Assembly (NCBI GenBank): GCA_018812525.1
Contig: JAHJDE010000060.1
Span: 1 to 34,942, forward strand
Reading direction: 5' to 3'
Source: Gammaproteobacteria bacterium
Lineage (GTDB): Bacteria > Pseudomonadota > Gammaproteobacteria > Chromatiales > Chromatiaceae
DNA: 34,942 bases
Below the pieces are notes generated by a model. The model was not told where the DNA came from. It did not search any database and worked only from the letters and a program-made list of their open reading frames with translations. The position numbers were made by a program, and so were the translations under genes. Shown here in pieces: positions 1 to 8,352 of the stretch. Position 1 is the first letter of the stretch; each line of letters begins with the position of its first letter.

Positions 1-142
1 GAAGTCCCACCCTACCCCAGAAGCGCCGACCCGCCCAATCACTCCCCCGGCCCAGGCACGTTCAGGGAAAGCGTAACCAGAGCCCCTCGATCAACGCGAG
101 ACGATTATCCCGGTGAGGATTGTTTTGTGGGGGACGTTACAG

Positions 143-343
143 CTAAGGATCCAGGAAAAATTGCAGGATCTCTTTGCCGATGAATTCCAGGATGCCGGTG
201 GCCAGGACGAGGAACAGGATGAAGGTGCCGAGCCTGCCGGCCTTTGATTCCCTCGCTAACTGCCAGATGATGAAGAGCATGTAGCCGATCAGGAGTGTGA
301 GGCCGAAGGTCAGGGAGAGGGATTCGAATTGCTCAATTGTCAT
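143..343 (-). CDS. DUF2788 family small membrane protein
   Basis: A 66-residue protein with two hydrophobic segments, one around FGLTLLIGYMLFIIWQLA and one around TFILFLVLATGILEFIG. They are separated by a short basic loop, RESKAGRLG. The pattern 'EQFESxxLTxGLTxLIxYMLFI..LAxESKAG' is what I recall of the DUF2788 family, whose function is unknown. I chose the ATG at 343 because AGGAAA sits about six bases upstream. An in-frame ATG at 370 would add nine residues but lacks such a site. The DUF4124 gene lies upstream on the same strand, 112 bases away, so co-transcription is possible but not shown. Confidence 0.75.
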   Translation of the reverse strand: MTIEQFESLSLTFGLTLLIGYMLFIIWQLARESKAGRLGTFILFLVLATGILEFIGKEILQFFLDP

Positions 344-455
344 GGCGATTTCCTGATTGCGAATTATCAATCAGCCAAAGACTAAGGAGTCCATCCAGGG
401 GGATCAATTGTCTTTCCGATCCCTATGGCATGTAAGGAAAGGGGGATTTACGATC

Positions 456-974
456 CTAACGGCACTCACTGGCTATGGCCGCTTTCAGATGAGCGACTTC
501 CGCATCCCTATCCTTGTTGTCCAGAAAGCGCTTGCTACCATCCGCCTGCTTTTCAAACAGGATCGAGGAACGCTCGTAGTATTCCAGGGTCTGCCTCATC
601 TTGGCGCATTGGCGAACCTTCAGCGCCTGCTGGCGCAGTCCCGCAGCCTCGGTTTTTGCCTTCTCTTCCCGGCCTCGATCATAGCTCTCCAAGAGTTTCT
701 GCTGTTGCTTCTGGCGGCTGGCCTTAGGACCCTCGATACTGTTCAAGGGCCTGAGCTGGACCTCTTGGGTCGCTACGTCCCTTTGAGGACGGTCTCCAAA
801 ATGGGACGTGCCCTCTGCATCGACCCATCTGTATATCTGCCCTGCCTGGACGATCCCCGCACCCATAAATAGGAGGGCGAAAAACAGGGGACGTTTGGCT
901 ATGCTTGCAAGCGAGATCCCTATATTTGCTGGCTGGCGGGGTTGCTTGAAGAGGCGGGGGGGCACGCCGGTCAT
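456..974 (-). CDS. DUF4124 domain-containing exported protein
   Basis: A 172-residue protein. After a long basic N-region comes a hydrophobic segment at about residues 30-44 ending in VQAG, which looks like a signal peptide. A DUF4124 motif follows directly (QIYRWVDAEGTSHFGDRP, residues 46-63), the form usual for this family of periplasmic or envelope proteins of unknown function. The remaining 100 residues are charged, helical and rich in K, E and Q, with two cysteines (RQCAKM and the terminal ECR). The start at 974 is preceded by AGGAGA eight bases upstream. The reading frame stays open to 1241, but that extension would run antisense through the CDGSH gene, so I rejected it. The roughly 29-residue stretch before the hydrophobic core is long for a signal peptide. 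Confidence 0.75.
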   Translation of the reverse strand: MTGVPPRLFKQPRQPANIGISLASIAKRPLFFALLFMGAGIVQAGQIYRWVDAEGTSHFGDRPQRDVATQEVQLRPLNSIEGPKASRQKQQQKLLESYDRGREEKAKTEAAGLRQQALKVRQCAKMRQTLEYYERSSILFEKQADGSKRFLDNKDRDAEVAHLKAAIASECR

Positions 975-1013
975 GTTTCTTATCTCCTGTACGCCTACCG
1001 CTAAGGTTAGACA

Positions 1014-1256
1014 ATGATTAGTAATCCTGTAATTGCACAGAAGGCACCCTTTCGACTCGAACTGAGCCCGGGGGAGTATTGGTGGTGTGCCTGCGGAAGG
1101 TCGAAGAAGCAGCCCCATTGCGACGGTTCCCATCAAGGAACGGGCATTGTACCGGTCAACGTCAAGCTGACCGAGCCAAAGGCGGTCTGGCTCTGTGGGT
1201 GCAAGCAGACGGGGGAGGCGCCCTTCTGCGATGGTTCCCATAACATGCTGGAATAG
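1014..1256 (+). CDS. CDGSH iron-sulfur domain protein (two motifs)
   Basis: An 80-residue soluble protein with two complete CDGSH signatures of the form C-x-C-x8-P-x-CDGSH. They are CACGRSKKQPHCDGSH (residues 25-40) and CGCKQTGEAPFCDGSH (residues 60-75). In the family each motif binds one redox-active 2Fe-2S cluster through three Cys and one His, and all eight ligands are present. This tandem arrangement matches the bacterial and mitochondrial CISD3-type proteins rather than mitoNEET, and there is no membrane anchor. The physiological partner is unknown. It is transcribed divergently from the DUF4124 gene (39-base gap) and convergently with amtB. Confidence 0.9.
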   Translation: MISNPVIAQKAPFRLELSPGEYWWCACGRSKKQPHCDGSHQGTGIVPVNVKLTEPKAVWLCGCKQTGEAPFCDGSHNMLE

Positions 1257-1283
1257 CGACTGTCAGGGACTGAGTAACGACAA

Positions 1284-1311
1284 TAAAAAAGGCGGGCACA
1301 ATGTGCCCGCC
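1284..1311 (-). terminator. Rho-independent terminator of glnK-amtB
   Basis: The inverted repeat GGCGGGCACA/TGTGCCCGCC (1291-1311) is followed, on the minus strand, by a run of six T residues then ATT. It lies 22 bases past the amtB stop codon. On the plus strand no T-run follows the hairpin, so it should end minus-strand transcription only. Confidence 0.88.
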
Positions 1312-1333
1312 GCTCTGCATCCCTGGTGCCCGA

Positions 1334-2638
1334 TTAGAGGATATAGCCGCGCTCGTCGTGGAGACTGAGATCCAGACCCTCGGTTTCCTGCTCTTCCGTT
1401 ACGCGAAGACCTACGATGTAGTCGACAATTTTCAGCAGGACGAAGCTGACGATCGCTGTGTAGATCAGGGTCGCCGCTACGCCGACGAACTGTTTGCCGA
1501 CCTGCGCACTGATCGTTACTCCCTCGGCAAGGCCTGCCCCGCCCAAGCTGGCATCAGCAAAGACACCGGTCAGGATGGCACCGATGATCCCGCCGATGCC
1601 ATGTACCCCAAAGGCGTCCAGGGAATCATCAAAGCCCAGGGCACGCTTTAGCTTTGTTGCGCCAAAGAAACAGCCCACGCCAGCCACGGCGCCAATTACC
1701 AGGGCACCCATCGGGCCGGCGGTACCGGAAGCCGGGGTGATGGCAACGAGTCCTGCGACCGCACCGGAAGCTATACCCAACACACTGGGTTTGCCGTGGG
1801 AGACCCATTCGGCGAACATCCAGGCCAGCGCGGCAGCGGCGGCGGCAATCTGAGTAACGGCCATGGCCATGCCGGCAGTACCATCGGCGGCCAGTTCAGA
1901 TCCGGCGTTGAAGCCGAACCATCCAATCCAGAGCATGGAGGCGCCGATCAGGGTGTAGCCCAGGTTGTGAGGAGGCATGGCGGTGGTCGGATAACCCTTG
2001 CGCTTGCCCAGGACCAGTGCGGCCACCAAGCCCGCGATACCGGCATTGATGTGTACTACCGTCCCCCCCGCAAAATCCAGTACGCCCATGGATCCCAACC
2101 AACCACCACCCCATACCCAGTGGGCGATTGGGGCATAGACGGCCAGCAGCCACAGGCCCATGAACCAGAGCATGGCCGAGAACTTCATGCGCTCGGCGAA
2201 GGCGCCGACAATCAGGGCGGGGGTAATGATGGCAAAGGTCATCTGGAAGGTCATGAAGACCGTCTCGGGGATTGAGCCACTGATGGAATCCCTGGTTACA
2301 CCGGCCAGGAACATCTTGCTCAGGCCACCCATATAGTCGTTCATGCTGCCCTCTGTGAAGGCAATGCTGTATCCGGCAACAACCCAAAGCAGGGTCATCA
2401 AGGCGGTAATAGCAAAACATTGCATCATCACAGAGAGCACGTTTTTCGCACGCACCATGCCGGCGTAAAACAGGGCCAGGCCGGGGATGGTCATGAACAG
2501 TACCAGTGCGGTTGACGTCAGCATCCAGGCCGTATTGCCGCTGTCGACTGTAGGCGTCTCCGTCGCCAGGGCCAGGGCAGGCAGACCAGCAATACCGAGG
2601 CTGATCAGGCCCCCCATAAGTCGTTTGGAAATTCGCAT
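1334..2638 (-). CDS. amtB: Ammonium transporter AmtB
   Basis: A 434-residue inner-membrane channel for ammonium/ammonia of the Amt/Mep/Rh family. The N-terminus (residues 1-26, ending ALALA) looks like the cleavable signal peptide seen in proteobacterial AmtB. Around ten further hydrophobic helices follow. The twin pore histidines are visible as GGTVVHINAG (H196) and FGVHGIGG (H346), as is the family signature around FNAGSELAADGTAG. The start at 2638 has GGAGGA just upstream. A longer open frame to 2896 runs antisense-frame through glnK and is not coding. glnK precedes it by 25 bases, the standard arrangement in which GlnK blocks AmtB when nitrogen is plentiful. Transcription probably comes from the sigma-54 promoter at 3141-3157. 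Confidence 0.96.
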   Translation of the reverse strand: MRISKRLMGGLISLGIAGLPALALATETPTVDSGNTAWMLTSTALVLFMTIPGLALFYAGMVRAKNVLSVMMQCFAITALMTLLWVVAGYSIAFTEGSMNDYMGGLSKMFLAGVTRDSISGSIPETVFMTFQMTFAIITPALIVGAFAERMKFSAMLWFMGLWLLAVYAPIAHWVWGGGWLGSMGVLDFAGGTVVHINAGIAGLVAALVLGKRKGYPTTAMPPHNLGYTLIGASMLWIGWFGFNAGSELAADGTAGMAMAVTQIAAAAAALAWMFAEWVSHGKPSVLGIASGAVAGLVAITPASGTAGPMGALVIGAVAGVGCFFGATKLKRALGFDDSLDAFGVHGIGGIIGAILTGVFADASLGGAGLAEGVTISAQVGKQFVGVAATLIYTAIVSFVLLKIVDYIVGLRVTEEQETEGLDLSLHDERGYIL

Positions 2639-2663
2639 TGAGGATTCCTCCAGGTCGTAAGAA

Positions 2664-3086
<423 letters not shown>

Positions 3087-3140
3087 TCATTGAGCTACCT
3101 CCACTGGGCAATAGCGAGACGATTTTCCTGGAATAGCTGC

Positions 3141-3157
3141 TGCACGAGCCGTGCCAA
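3141..3157 (-). promoter_or_regulatory. Sigma-54 promoter of glnK-amtB
   Basis: On the minus strand the sequence reads TTGGCACGGCTCGTGCA. It matches the sigma-54 consensus TGGCAC-N5-TTGC except for G in place of the first T of the -12 element. The invariant GG (-24) and GC (-12) are ten bases apart, as required. Transcription would start near 3130, giving a leader of about 130 bases before glnK. NtrC-activated sigma-54 control is the known mode for glnK-amtB in proteobacteria. Confidence 0.75.
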
Positions 3158-3209
3158 GCCTATTTTTTCTTCATAAACAGTGAGATGTTGACATTTTGAG
3201 GCGATCACG

Positions 3210-3299
3210 CACGCCCCCTTTTGGGGCGTGGTGCCTCGCATTGGGGTATAGGGCGCACAATCGCGAGGCGTAAGAGCCGGAGGGGTTTTGACCCCAATG
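3210..3299. repeat. Cluster of overlapping inverted repeats between glnK and ubiK
   Basis: The 336-base gap between glnK and ubiK holds four dyads upstream of the sigma-54 promoter. They are CACGCCCC (3210-3217) with GGGGCGTG (3223-3230); GCCTCGC (3233-3239) with GCGAGGC (3263-3269); CATTGGGGT (3239-3247) with ACCCCAATG (3291-3299); and GGGGT (3282-3286) with ACCCC (3291-3295). The last two share an arm and cannot form together. The distance (about 55-145 bases upstream of the promoter) suits activator sites, but none is a clear NtrC consensus. The rest of the gap, including 3003-3140, shows nothing else I can name. Confidence 0.6.
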
Positions 3300-3338
3300 A
3301 GACTGGACAGGCCAGACATTGATCGTTAATGTGCCCCC

Positions 3339-3590
3339 ATGGACCCGAAACACCTTGATGACCTGGCGCGTAGCTTTATGGATAGCCTCCCGAAGGGATT
3401 CCAAACCCTTCAGGCGGATGCCGGAAAGAACCTGCATTCCACTTTGCAGGCGGCCCTTGCTCGTATGAATCTGGTCTCCCGCGAGGAGTTCGACGTGCAG
3501 GCCGCCGTATTGCGCCGGACCCGTGAAAAGCTGGATCGGCTCGAAAAACAGCTCGCCGAGCTTGAGCGCCAAGTCCTACCGAAGCAGTAG
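3339..3590 (+). CDS. ubiK: Ubiquinone biosynthesis accessory factor UbiK
   Basis: An 83-residue protein of the UbiK/YqiC (BMFP) family, which helps the ubiquinone-making Ubi complex, with UbiJ as partner in E. coli. The N-terminal half carries the family pattern (DLARSFMDSLPKGFQTLQAD, then LQAALARMNLVSREEFDVQ). Residues about 55-80 form a heptad-rich coiled coil (LRRTREKLDRLEKQLAELERQV). No convincing ribosome binding site precedes the ATG, and the base composition before it is C-rich. Another ubiquinone gene, coq7, lies 19 kb downstream, so the two are not in one operon. comM follows after 37 bases, a pairing seen in many gammaproteobacteria. Confidence 0.9.
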   Translation: MDPKHLDDLARSFMDSLPKGFQTLQADAGKNLHSTLQAALARMNLVSREEFDVQAAVLRRTREKLDRLEKQLAELERQVLPKQ

Positions 3591-3627
3591 CCTGTAGCTG
3601 GCGCAAACACTTCCGCCAAGGAAGGCC

Positions 3628-5139
3628 ATGTCTCTATCTCTCATCCATTCAAGGGCACGTAACGGCATCTCCGCCCCGGCGGTGGCGGTCGAGGTGCATT
3701 TAACCAACGGCCTTCCTGCCCTCTCCATTGTCGGCCTGCCAGAGAAGGCGGTGCAGGAGAGCAAGGATCGCGTGCGCGGGGCCATCCTCAACAGCGGCTT
3801 TGAATTTCCTCCCCGGCGAATCACCATCAATCTTGCCCCCGCCGATCTCCCCAAGGAGGGTGGCTCTTTCGATCTACCCATAGCCTTGGGCATCCTTGCC
3901 GCCTCGGGCCAGATCCCGAATAGGGGTCATGAGCGGTTGGAATGCATGGGAGAATTGGCCTTGTCCGGTGAGCTGCGTCCGGTGAAGGGAGTATTGCCGG
4001 CTGCACTGGCCGCGCGCGAGTCGGGCCGCGCCCTGGTGGCGCCGCTCGACAACATCCAGGAGGCTGCCCATGTAAGCGGACTGCGTGTATTGGGGGCTGG
4101 GCGGTTGCTGGATGTCTGCGCCCACCTGCGCGGCGAACAGCCCTTGGATTCTTCGGTTCAAGCGCCGCTCTGCGAATTCCGCCCGTCCCTTGCCGACTTG
4201 GCCGAGGTGCGAGGTCAGCCCCATGCCAAGCGGGCTTTGGAGATTTGTGCTGCAGGAGGACACTCCATGCTCCTGATCGGACCCCCAGGAACGGGTAAGT
4301 CGATGCTGGCGCGAAGGTTGCCGGGCATCCTCCCTCCCATGACCGAATCGGAGTCCATAGAGAGCGCTTCGATCCTGTCGGTCAGTAGTGGCGGTTTTGA
4401 TCCAGCCGCCTGGGGGCGTCGCCCTTTTCGCGCGCCTCACCATTCCGCCTCTGGGGCTGCCTTGGTGGGCGGGGGAAGCAACCCGCGTCCGGGAGAGATA
4501 TCCCTCGCCCACAACGGTGTCCTCTTTCTGGATGAACTGCCTGAATTCGACCGCCGCGTACTGGAGGTGCTGCGGGAACCCTTGGAGAATGGCTCCATCA
4601 CCATCTCTCGCGCCGCTCGGCAAGCGGAATTTCCTGCTCGCTTTCAAATGGTGGCCGCGATGAATCCCTGTCCATGCGGGTATCTGGGAGATACGACCAG
4701 GCCATGCCGATGCAGCGCGGAGCAGGTCAAGCATTATCGCGGCAGGATATCGGGGCCGTTGTTGGACCGCATCGATATGCATGTGGAAGTGCCAAGGGTC
4801 CCTGCCGAACTCTTGCTCAATAAGGCAGGGGTCACGCACGAGGAATCGAGCAGGATCATCCAGGCGAGGGTGATGGCGGCCAGGAGCCGTCAGTTGGAAA
4901 GGGCCGGAACGGCCAATTGCAACCTGTCTCCGATGCAGATAGAGCAGTTCTGTTGGCCTGAGGATGCGGGCATGCGACTGTTGCAAGGGGCTATGAGCAA
5001 ATTGGGCCTATCGGCACGGGCCTATCATCGGGTGCTCAAGGTGGCGCGAACCATCGCCGATCTAGCCGGTGATGCGCTTATAAAAGGGCCACATGTGGCC
5101 GAGGCCATCGGTTATCGTCGCCTGGACATGGGCAAGTAG
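3628..5139 (+). CDS. comM: YifB/ComM family AAA+ ATPase (Mg-chelatase-like)
   Basis: A 503-residue protein of the ComM/YifB family. ComM is a hexameric helicase that promotes branch migration when DNA taken up by natural transformation is integrated. Residues 1-170 form the Lon-protease-like N-terminal domain (VHLTNGLPALSIVGLPEKAV). The AAA+ core has Walker A GPPGTGKS (218-225) and Walker B VLFLDE (298-303). A four-cysteine zinc-finger-like motif follows (CPCGYLGDTTRPCRC), then the C-terminal Mg-chelatase domain ending SARAYHRVLKVARTIADL. All motifs and the length fit an intact gene. The start has AAGGAAGG close upstream. With pilU nearby, the organism may be capable of DNA uptake, but this is inference. 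Confidence 0.93.
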   Translation: MSLSLIHSRARNGISAPAVAVEVHLTNGLPALSIVGLPEKAVQESKDRVRGAILNSGFEFPPRRITINLAPADLPKEGGSFDLPIALGILAASGQIPNRGHERLECMGELALSGELRPVKGVLPAALAARESGRALVAPLDNIQEAAHVSGLRVLGAGRLLDVCAHLRGEQPLDSSVQAPLCEFRPSLADLAEVRGQPHAKRALEICAAGGHSMLLIGPPGTGKSMLARRLPGILPPMTESESIESASILSVSSGGFDPAAWGRRPFRAPHHSASGAALVGGGSNPRPGEISLAHNGVLFLDELPEFDRRVLEVLREPLENGSITISRAARQAEFPARFQMVAAMNPCPCGYLGDTTRPCRCSAEQVKHYRGRISGPLLDRIDMHVEVPRVPAELLLNKAGVTHEESSRIIQARVMAARSRQLERAGTANCNLSPMQIEQFCWPEDAGMRLLQGAMSKLGLSARAYHRVLKVARTIADLAGDALIKGPHVAEAIGYRRLDMGK

Positions 5140-5178
5140 ACGCCTCTTCGCCGCCCCAACCTGTTAATATTCGCCGCC

Positions 5179-7101
5179 ATGCTCAGGTTCAATAATCTCA
5201 GTCTTCGGCGCGGCACCAAGTGCCTGTTTGAACAAGCCGATTTCACCATCTTTCCGGGACAGAAGGTCGGGCTTACAGGCGCCAACGGCGCCGGTAAGTC
5301 CAGCCTCTTCGCCCTGATTCTCGGCGAGTTGCATTCGGATGCCGGCGAGTTTGATCTGCCGCCTAAATGGGAGATTGCCCATGTGGCGCAGGAGAGTCCG
5401 GCCACCGAACAATCCGCTATCGACTATGTGATGGACGGCGACGCGGGTTTGCGTCTTGTCCAACGACGGCTGGTCAAGGCTGAAGAAAGGGGGAGCGGTG
5501 CGCTTCAGGCCGAGCTCCATGCCGAGTTGGCGGCGGTGGATGGCTACCGGGCGCCCAGCCGGGCGGCGACCCTGCTGCACGGGCTCGGTTTCACTTCGGC
5601 CGATGAGGGCTGTCCAATGAACGCCTTTTCCGGCGGCTGGCGCATGCGCCTGAATCTCGCCAGGGCACTGATGTGCCGCTCCGATCTGCTGCTGCTGGAC
5701 GAACCCACCAACCACCTGGATCTGGACGCCGTCATTTGGCTGGAGGACTGGCTGCGCCTCTACCCCGGCACCCTGCTGCTCATATCCCATGACCGGGATT
5801 TTCTTGATGCCGTGGTGACCCAGGTAGCCCATATCGAACAGGGTCGGGTCAGGCTTTACAGCGGCAACTATTCCGCCTTCGAGCGGATACGATGCGAACG
5901 CCTTGCCCAGCAGCAGGCCGCCTTTGACAAGCAGCAGCGCGAGATCGACCACGTACGCCATTTTATTGACCGTTTCCGTGCCCAGGCAACCAAGGCGCGC
6001 CAGGCCCAGAGCCGCCTGAAGGCCCTGCAACGCATGGAGCAGATTGCTCCGGCCCATGTCGACTCTCCCTTTCACTTCGAGTTTCTGGCACCTGAGAAGA
6101 ATCCCACGCCTTTGCTGTCCTTGGAGCAGGCGGCAATGGGGTACCCCGGCAAAGAGGTGCTGAACGTGGAGCGACTGGTGATCAACAGCGGCGACCGGAT
6201 CGGACTGCTGGGCCATAACGGGGCGGGCAAATCGACCCTGGTTCGCACCCTGGCGGGTGAGCAGCCGATGCTGGGTGGGAGGCGCGTCGAAGCGCAGGAT
6301 CTCAAGATCGGTTACTTCGCCCAGCACCAACTGGATCAACTTCATTCTAAACTCACGCCGGTCGAGCACCTGCTGAGACTCGCTCCCCGCGCGGCGGAAC
6401 AGCAACTGCGGGATTTCCTGGGCGGATTCGGTTTTTCCGGAGAGCGTGCCTTGGAGCCGGTTGCCCCCTTTTCCGGTGGTGAGAAGGCACGCCTGGTGCT
6501 GGCCCTTGTGGTCTACCAGCGGCCCAATCTGCTCTTGCTCGACGAGCCGACCAATCACCTGGATCTGGAGATGCGCCAGGCCCTGTCGATTGCTTTGCAG
6601 TCCTTCGAGGGCGCCGTACTCTTGGTCTCCCACGATCGCCACCTCATGCGCAGCACAGCGGACCTTTTGTGGTTGGTGAACGCCGGGGCAGTGGCGGAAT
6701 TCCCCGACGCCATCGATGATTACCCGCGCTGGCTGGCCAGGCAGCAGGCTTTGGCCCCGGTGGAAAATGGGGACATGCAGCCACTGGCCGAGCATTCCGC
6801 CGCCGGACGCAAGGAGCGCAAACGACTGGAGGCGGAGCAACGCCAGCGTCTCCTGCCCTTGACGAAACGCCTGAAGGAACTAGAACGGGAGCTCGATGAC
6901 CTCAATGGCCGAAGGGATCTCCTCCAGCTACGGCTCGCCGATAACGGGCTCTACGACGATAGCCGCAAGGAGGAGCTTAAAGCGCTATTGGCCGAGCGCA
7001 CCGAAATAGAGCAGCGGATTGAAGTGACGGAAAATGCATGGATGAGGATAGGCGAGGAGCTGGAGGGGCTGCAAAAGATTGCGGGCTCGACTGGACCATG
7101 A
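5179..7101 (+). CDS. yheS: ABC-F ATPase, YheS type
   Basis: A 640-residue cytosolic ABC-F protein with two ATPase domains and no membrane segments. ABC1 has Walker A GANGAGKS (34-41), signature FSGGW (150-154) and Walker B LLLLDEPTNHLDLD. ABC2 has Walker A GHNGAGKS (345-352), signature FSGGE (431-435) and a second LLLLDEPTNHLDLE. Between them lies the arginine- and lysine-rich linker (FRAQATKARQAQSRLKAL), and the C-terminal 100 residues are a charged coiled coil. Length and N-terminus match E. coli YheS better than Uup. ABC-F proteins act on the ribosome to relieve stalled elongation. The gene lies 39 bases after comM. Confidence 0.9.
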   Translation: MLRFNNLSLRRGTKCLFEQADFTIFPGQKVGLTGANGAGKSSLFALILGELHSDAGEFDLPPKWEIAHVAQESPATEQSAIDYVMDGDAGLRLVQRRLVKAEERGSGALQAELHAELAAVDGYRAPSRAATLLHGLGFTSADEGCPMNAFSGGWRMRLNLARALMCRSDLLLLDEPTNHLDLDAVIWLEDWLRLYPGTLLLISHDRDFLDAVVTQVAHIEQGRVRLYSGNYSAFERIRCERLAQQQAAFDKQQREIDHVRHFIDRFRAQATKARQAQSRLKALQRMEQIAPAHVDSPFHFEFLAPEKNPTPLLSLEQAAMGYPGKEVLNVERLVINSGDRIGLLGHNGAGKSTLVRTLAGEQPMLGGRRVEAQDLKIGYFAQHQLDQLHSKLTPVEHLLRLAPRAAEQQLRDFLGGFGFSGERALEPVAPFSGGEKARLVLALVVYQRPNLLLLDEPTNHLDLEMRQALSIALQSFEGAVLLVSHDRHLMRSTADLLWLVNAGAVAEFPDAIDDYPRWLARQQALAPVENGDMQPLAEHSAAGRKERKRLEAEQRQRLLPLTKRLKELERELDDLNGRRDLLQLRLADNGLYDDSRKEELKALLAERTEIEQRIEVTENAWMRIGEELEGLQKIAGSTGP

Positions 7102-7171
7102 ATCAACACGCCTCGCCGTTCGCCAGGATCGGATACTATTTAATGTTTCGAGAAAGAGTCCTGTAGAGCCC

Positions 7172-8287
7172 ATGGATATCACTCCCTATCTCAAGCTCAT
7201 GGCGCAAAAGAACGCCTCGGACCTCTATTTCAGCACGGGGACCCAGGTCCACCTGAAGATGGAGGGGCGGACCCTGCCTATCGGCGAGACGCGCCTTGGC
7301 CCCGGGGTTGTACGCAAGCTCGCCTATTCGATCATGAACGACGATCAGGCGCGTGAATTCGATCGGGAGATGGAGTGCAACCTCGCCCTCTCATCCGAAG
7401 GGGTTGGCCGTTTCCGCGTCAATATCTTCCGCCAGCGTGGTGACGTGGCCATGGTGATCCGTTACATCAAGGGCGAGATCCCTTCCATCGAGCAGCTCAA
7501 TCTGCCGTTGATATTGAAAGATCTGGTCCTGGAGAAGCGTGGGCTGATTCTCATGGTCGGTTCGACCGGGTCCGGAAAATCCACATCCCTGGCGTCCATG
7601 ATCGATTTCAGAAATCAACAACAGTGTGGCCATATCCTTACCCTGGAAGACCCGATTGAATTCCTGCATCGCCACAAGAAATCCATCGTCAACCAGCGTG
7701 AGATCGGCTTTGATACCAAGTCCTATGCGGTGGCATTGAAAAATGCAATGCGCGAGGCCCCAGACGTGATCTTGATCGGTGAAATCCGTGAACGTTCCAC
7801 CATGGAACAGGCCATTGCCTACGCCGAGACCGGCCACCTCTGTATGTCGACCCTGCACGCCAACAACGCAAACCAGGCGCTCGACCGCATCATCAACTTC
7901 TTCCCGGATAGTGCCCATCGCCAACTGTTCATGGATTTGTCGCTCAATTTGAAGGCAGTAGTCTCTCAGCGCCTGGTGCGCGGCACGGACGCGAAAAGGG
8001 TCGCAGCCGTGGAGGTCATGTTGCTGACCGCCTATATCAGCGAACTGATCCAAAAGGGCGACATCCACGCCATCAAGGAGGCCATGGAACAGGGGGCACA
8101 GCGTGGCATGCAAACCTTCGACCAGGCGCTCTTCGAGCTGTACAGCCAAGGAAAGATCGGGTTGGAAGAGGCCTTGCACAACGCCGATTCCCGTAACAAC
8201 CTTTCCCTCAAGATCCGTCTTGCCGAAGGAGGGGGGGCTGATCCCGAGTCGACCGATTTTTCGCTACGCACCGACGACGATTTCTGA
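7172..8287 (+). CDS. pilU: Type IV pilus retraction ATPase PilU
   Basis: A 371-residue hexameric secretion-type ATPase of the PilT/PilU family. The PAS-like N-terminal domain covers residues 1-100. Walker A is GSTGSGKST (130-138, K136). The Asp box is HILTLEDPIEF, Walker B is APDVILIGEIRE, and the His box is HLCMSTLHANNANQALDRI. The C-terminus (GMQTFDQALFELYSQGKI, then ADSRNNLSLKIRL) agrees with PilU rather than PilT. PilU works with PilT in depolymerising type IV pili. The usual upstream partner pilT is not here: yheS ends 70 bases before. The in-frame open sequence back to 7079 overlaps yheS and lacks family similarity, so I start at the ATG of MDITPYLKLM. Confidence 0.92.
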   Translation: MDITPYLKLMAQKNASDLYFSTGTQVHLKMEGRTLPIGETRLGPGVVRKLAYSIMNDDQAREFDREMECNLALSSEGVGRFRVNIFRQRGDVAMVIRYIKGEIPSIEQLNLPLILKDLVLEKRGLILMVGSTGSGKSTSLASMIDFRNQQQCGHILTLEDPIEFLHRHKKSIVNQREIGFDTKSYAVALKNAMREAPDVILIGEIRERSTMEQAIAYAETGHLCMSTLHANNANQALDRIINFFPDSAHRQLFMDLSLNLKAVVSQRLVRGTDAKRVAAVEVMLLTAYISELIQKGDIHAIKEAMEQGAQRGMQTFDQALFELYSQGKIGLEEALHNADSRNNLSLKIRLAEGGGADPESTDFSLRTDDDF

Positions 8288-8352
8288 AAAGGGATGTCGC
8301 GGCGAAGGAAGGCGCCTTGCTATCAGGTTTTTTTATAAATTGAGGGGTTGTA

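Noticed and set aside
975-1241. N-terminal extension of the DUF4124 protein
   Set aside because: It would run antisense through the CDGSH gene, and the start at 974 has a good ribosome binding site followed by a signal peptide.
3874-4986. Open frame of 370 codons on the minus strand
   Set aside because: Antisense to comM, with no domain motifs. The sense gene accounts for the sequence.
5164-6840. Open frame of 558 codons on the minus strand
   Set aside because: It lies antisense to yheS, whose motifs are complete. Its translation is a Q-, G- and H-rich string without recognisable domains, as expected from the complement of a GC-rich gene.
8288-8352. Terminator or promoter before glgP at the seven-T run
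   Set aside because: The preceding AAGG/CCTT stem is too short, and no -35/-10 pair with proper spacing is present.
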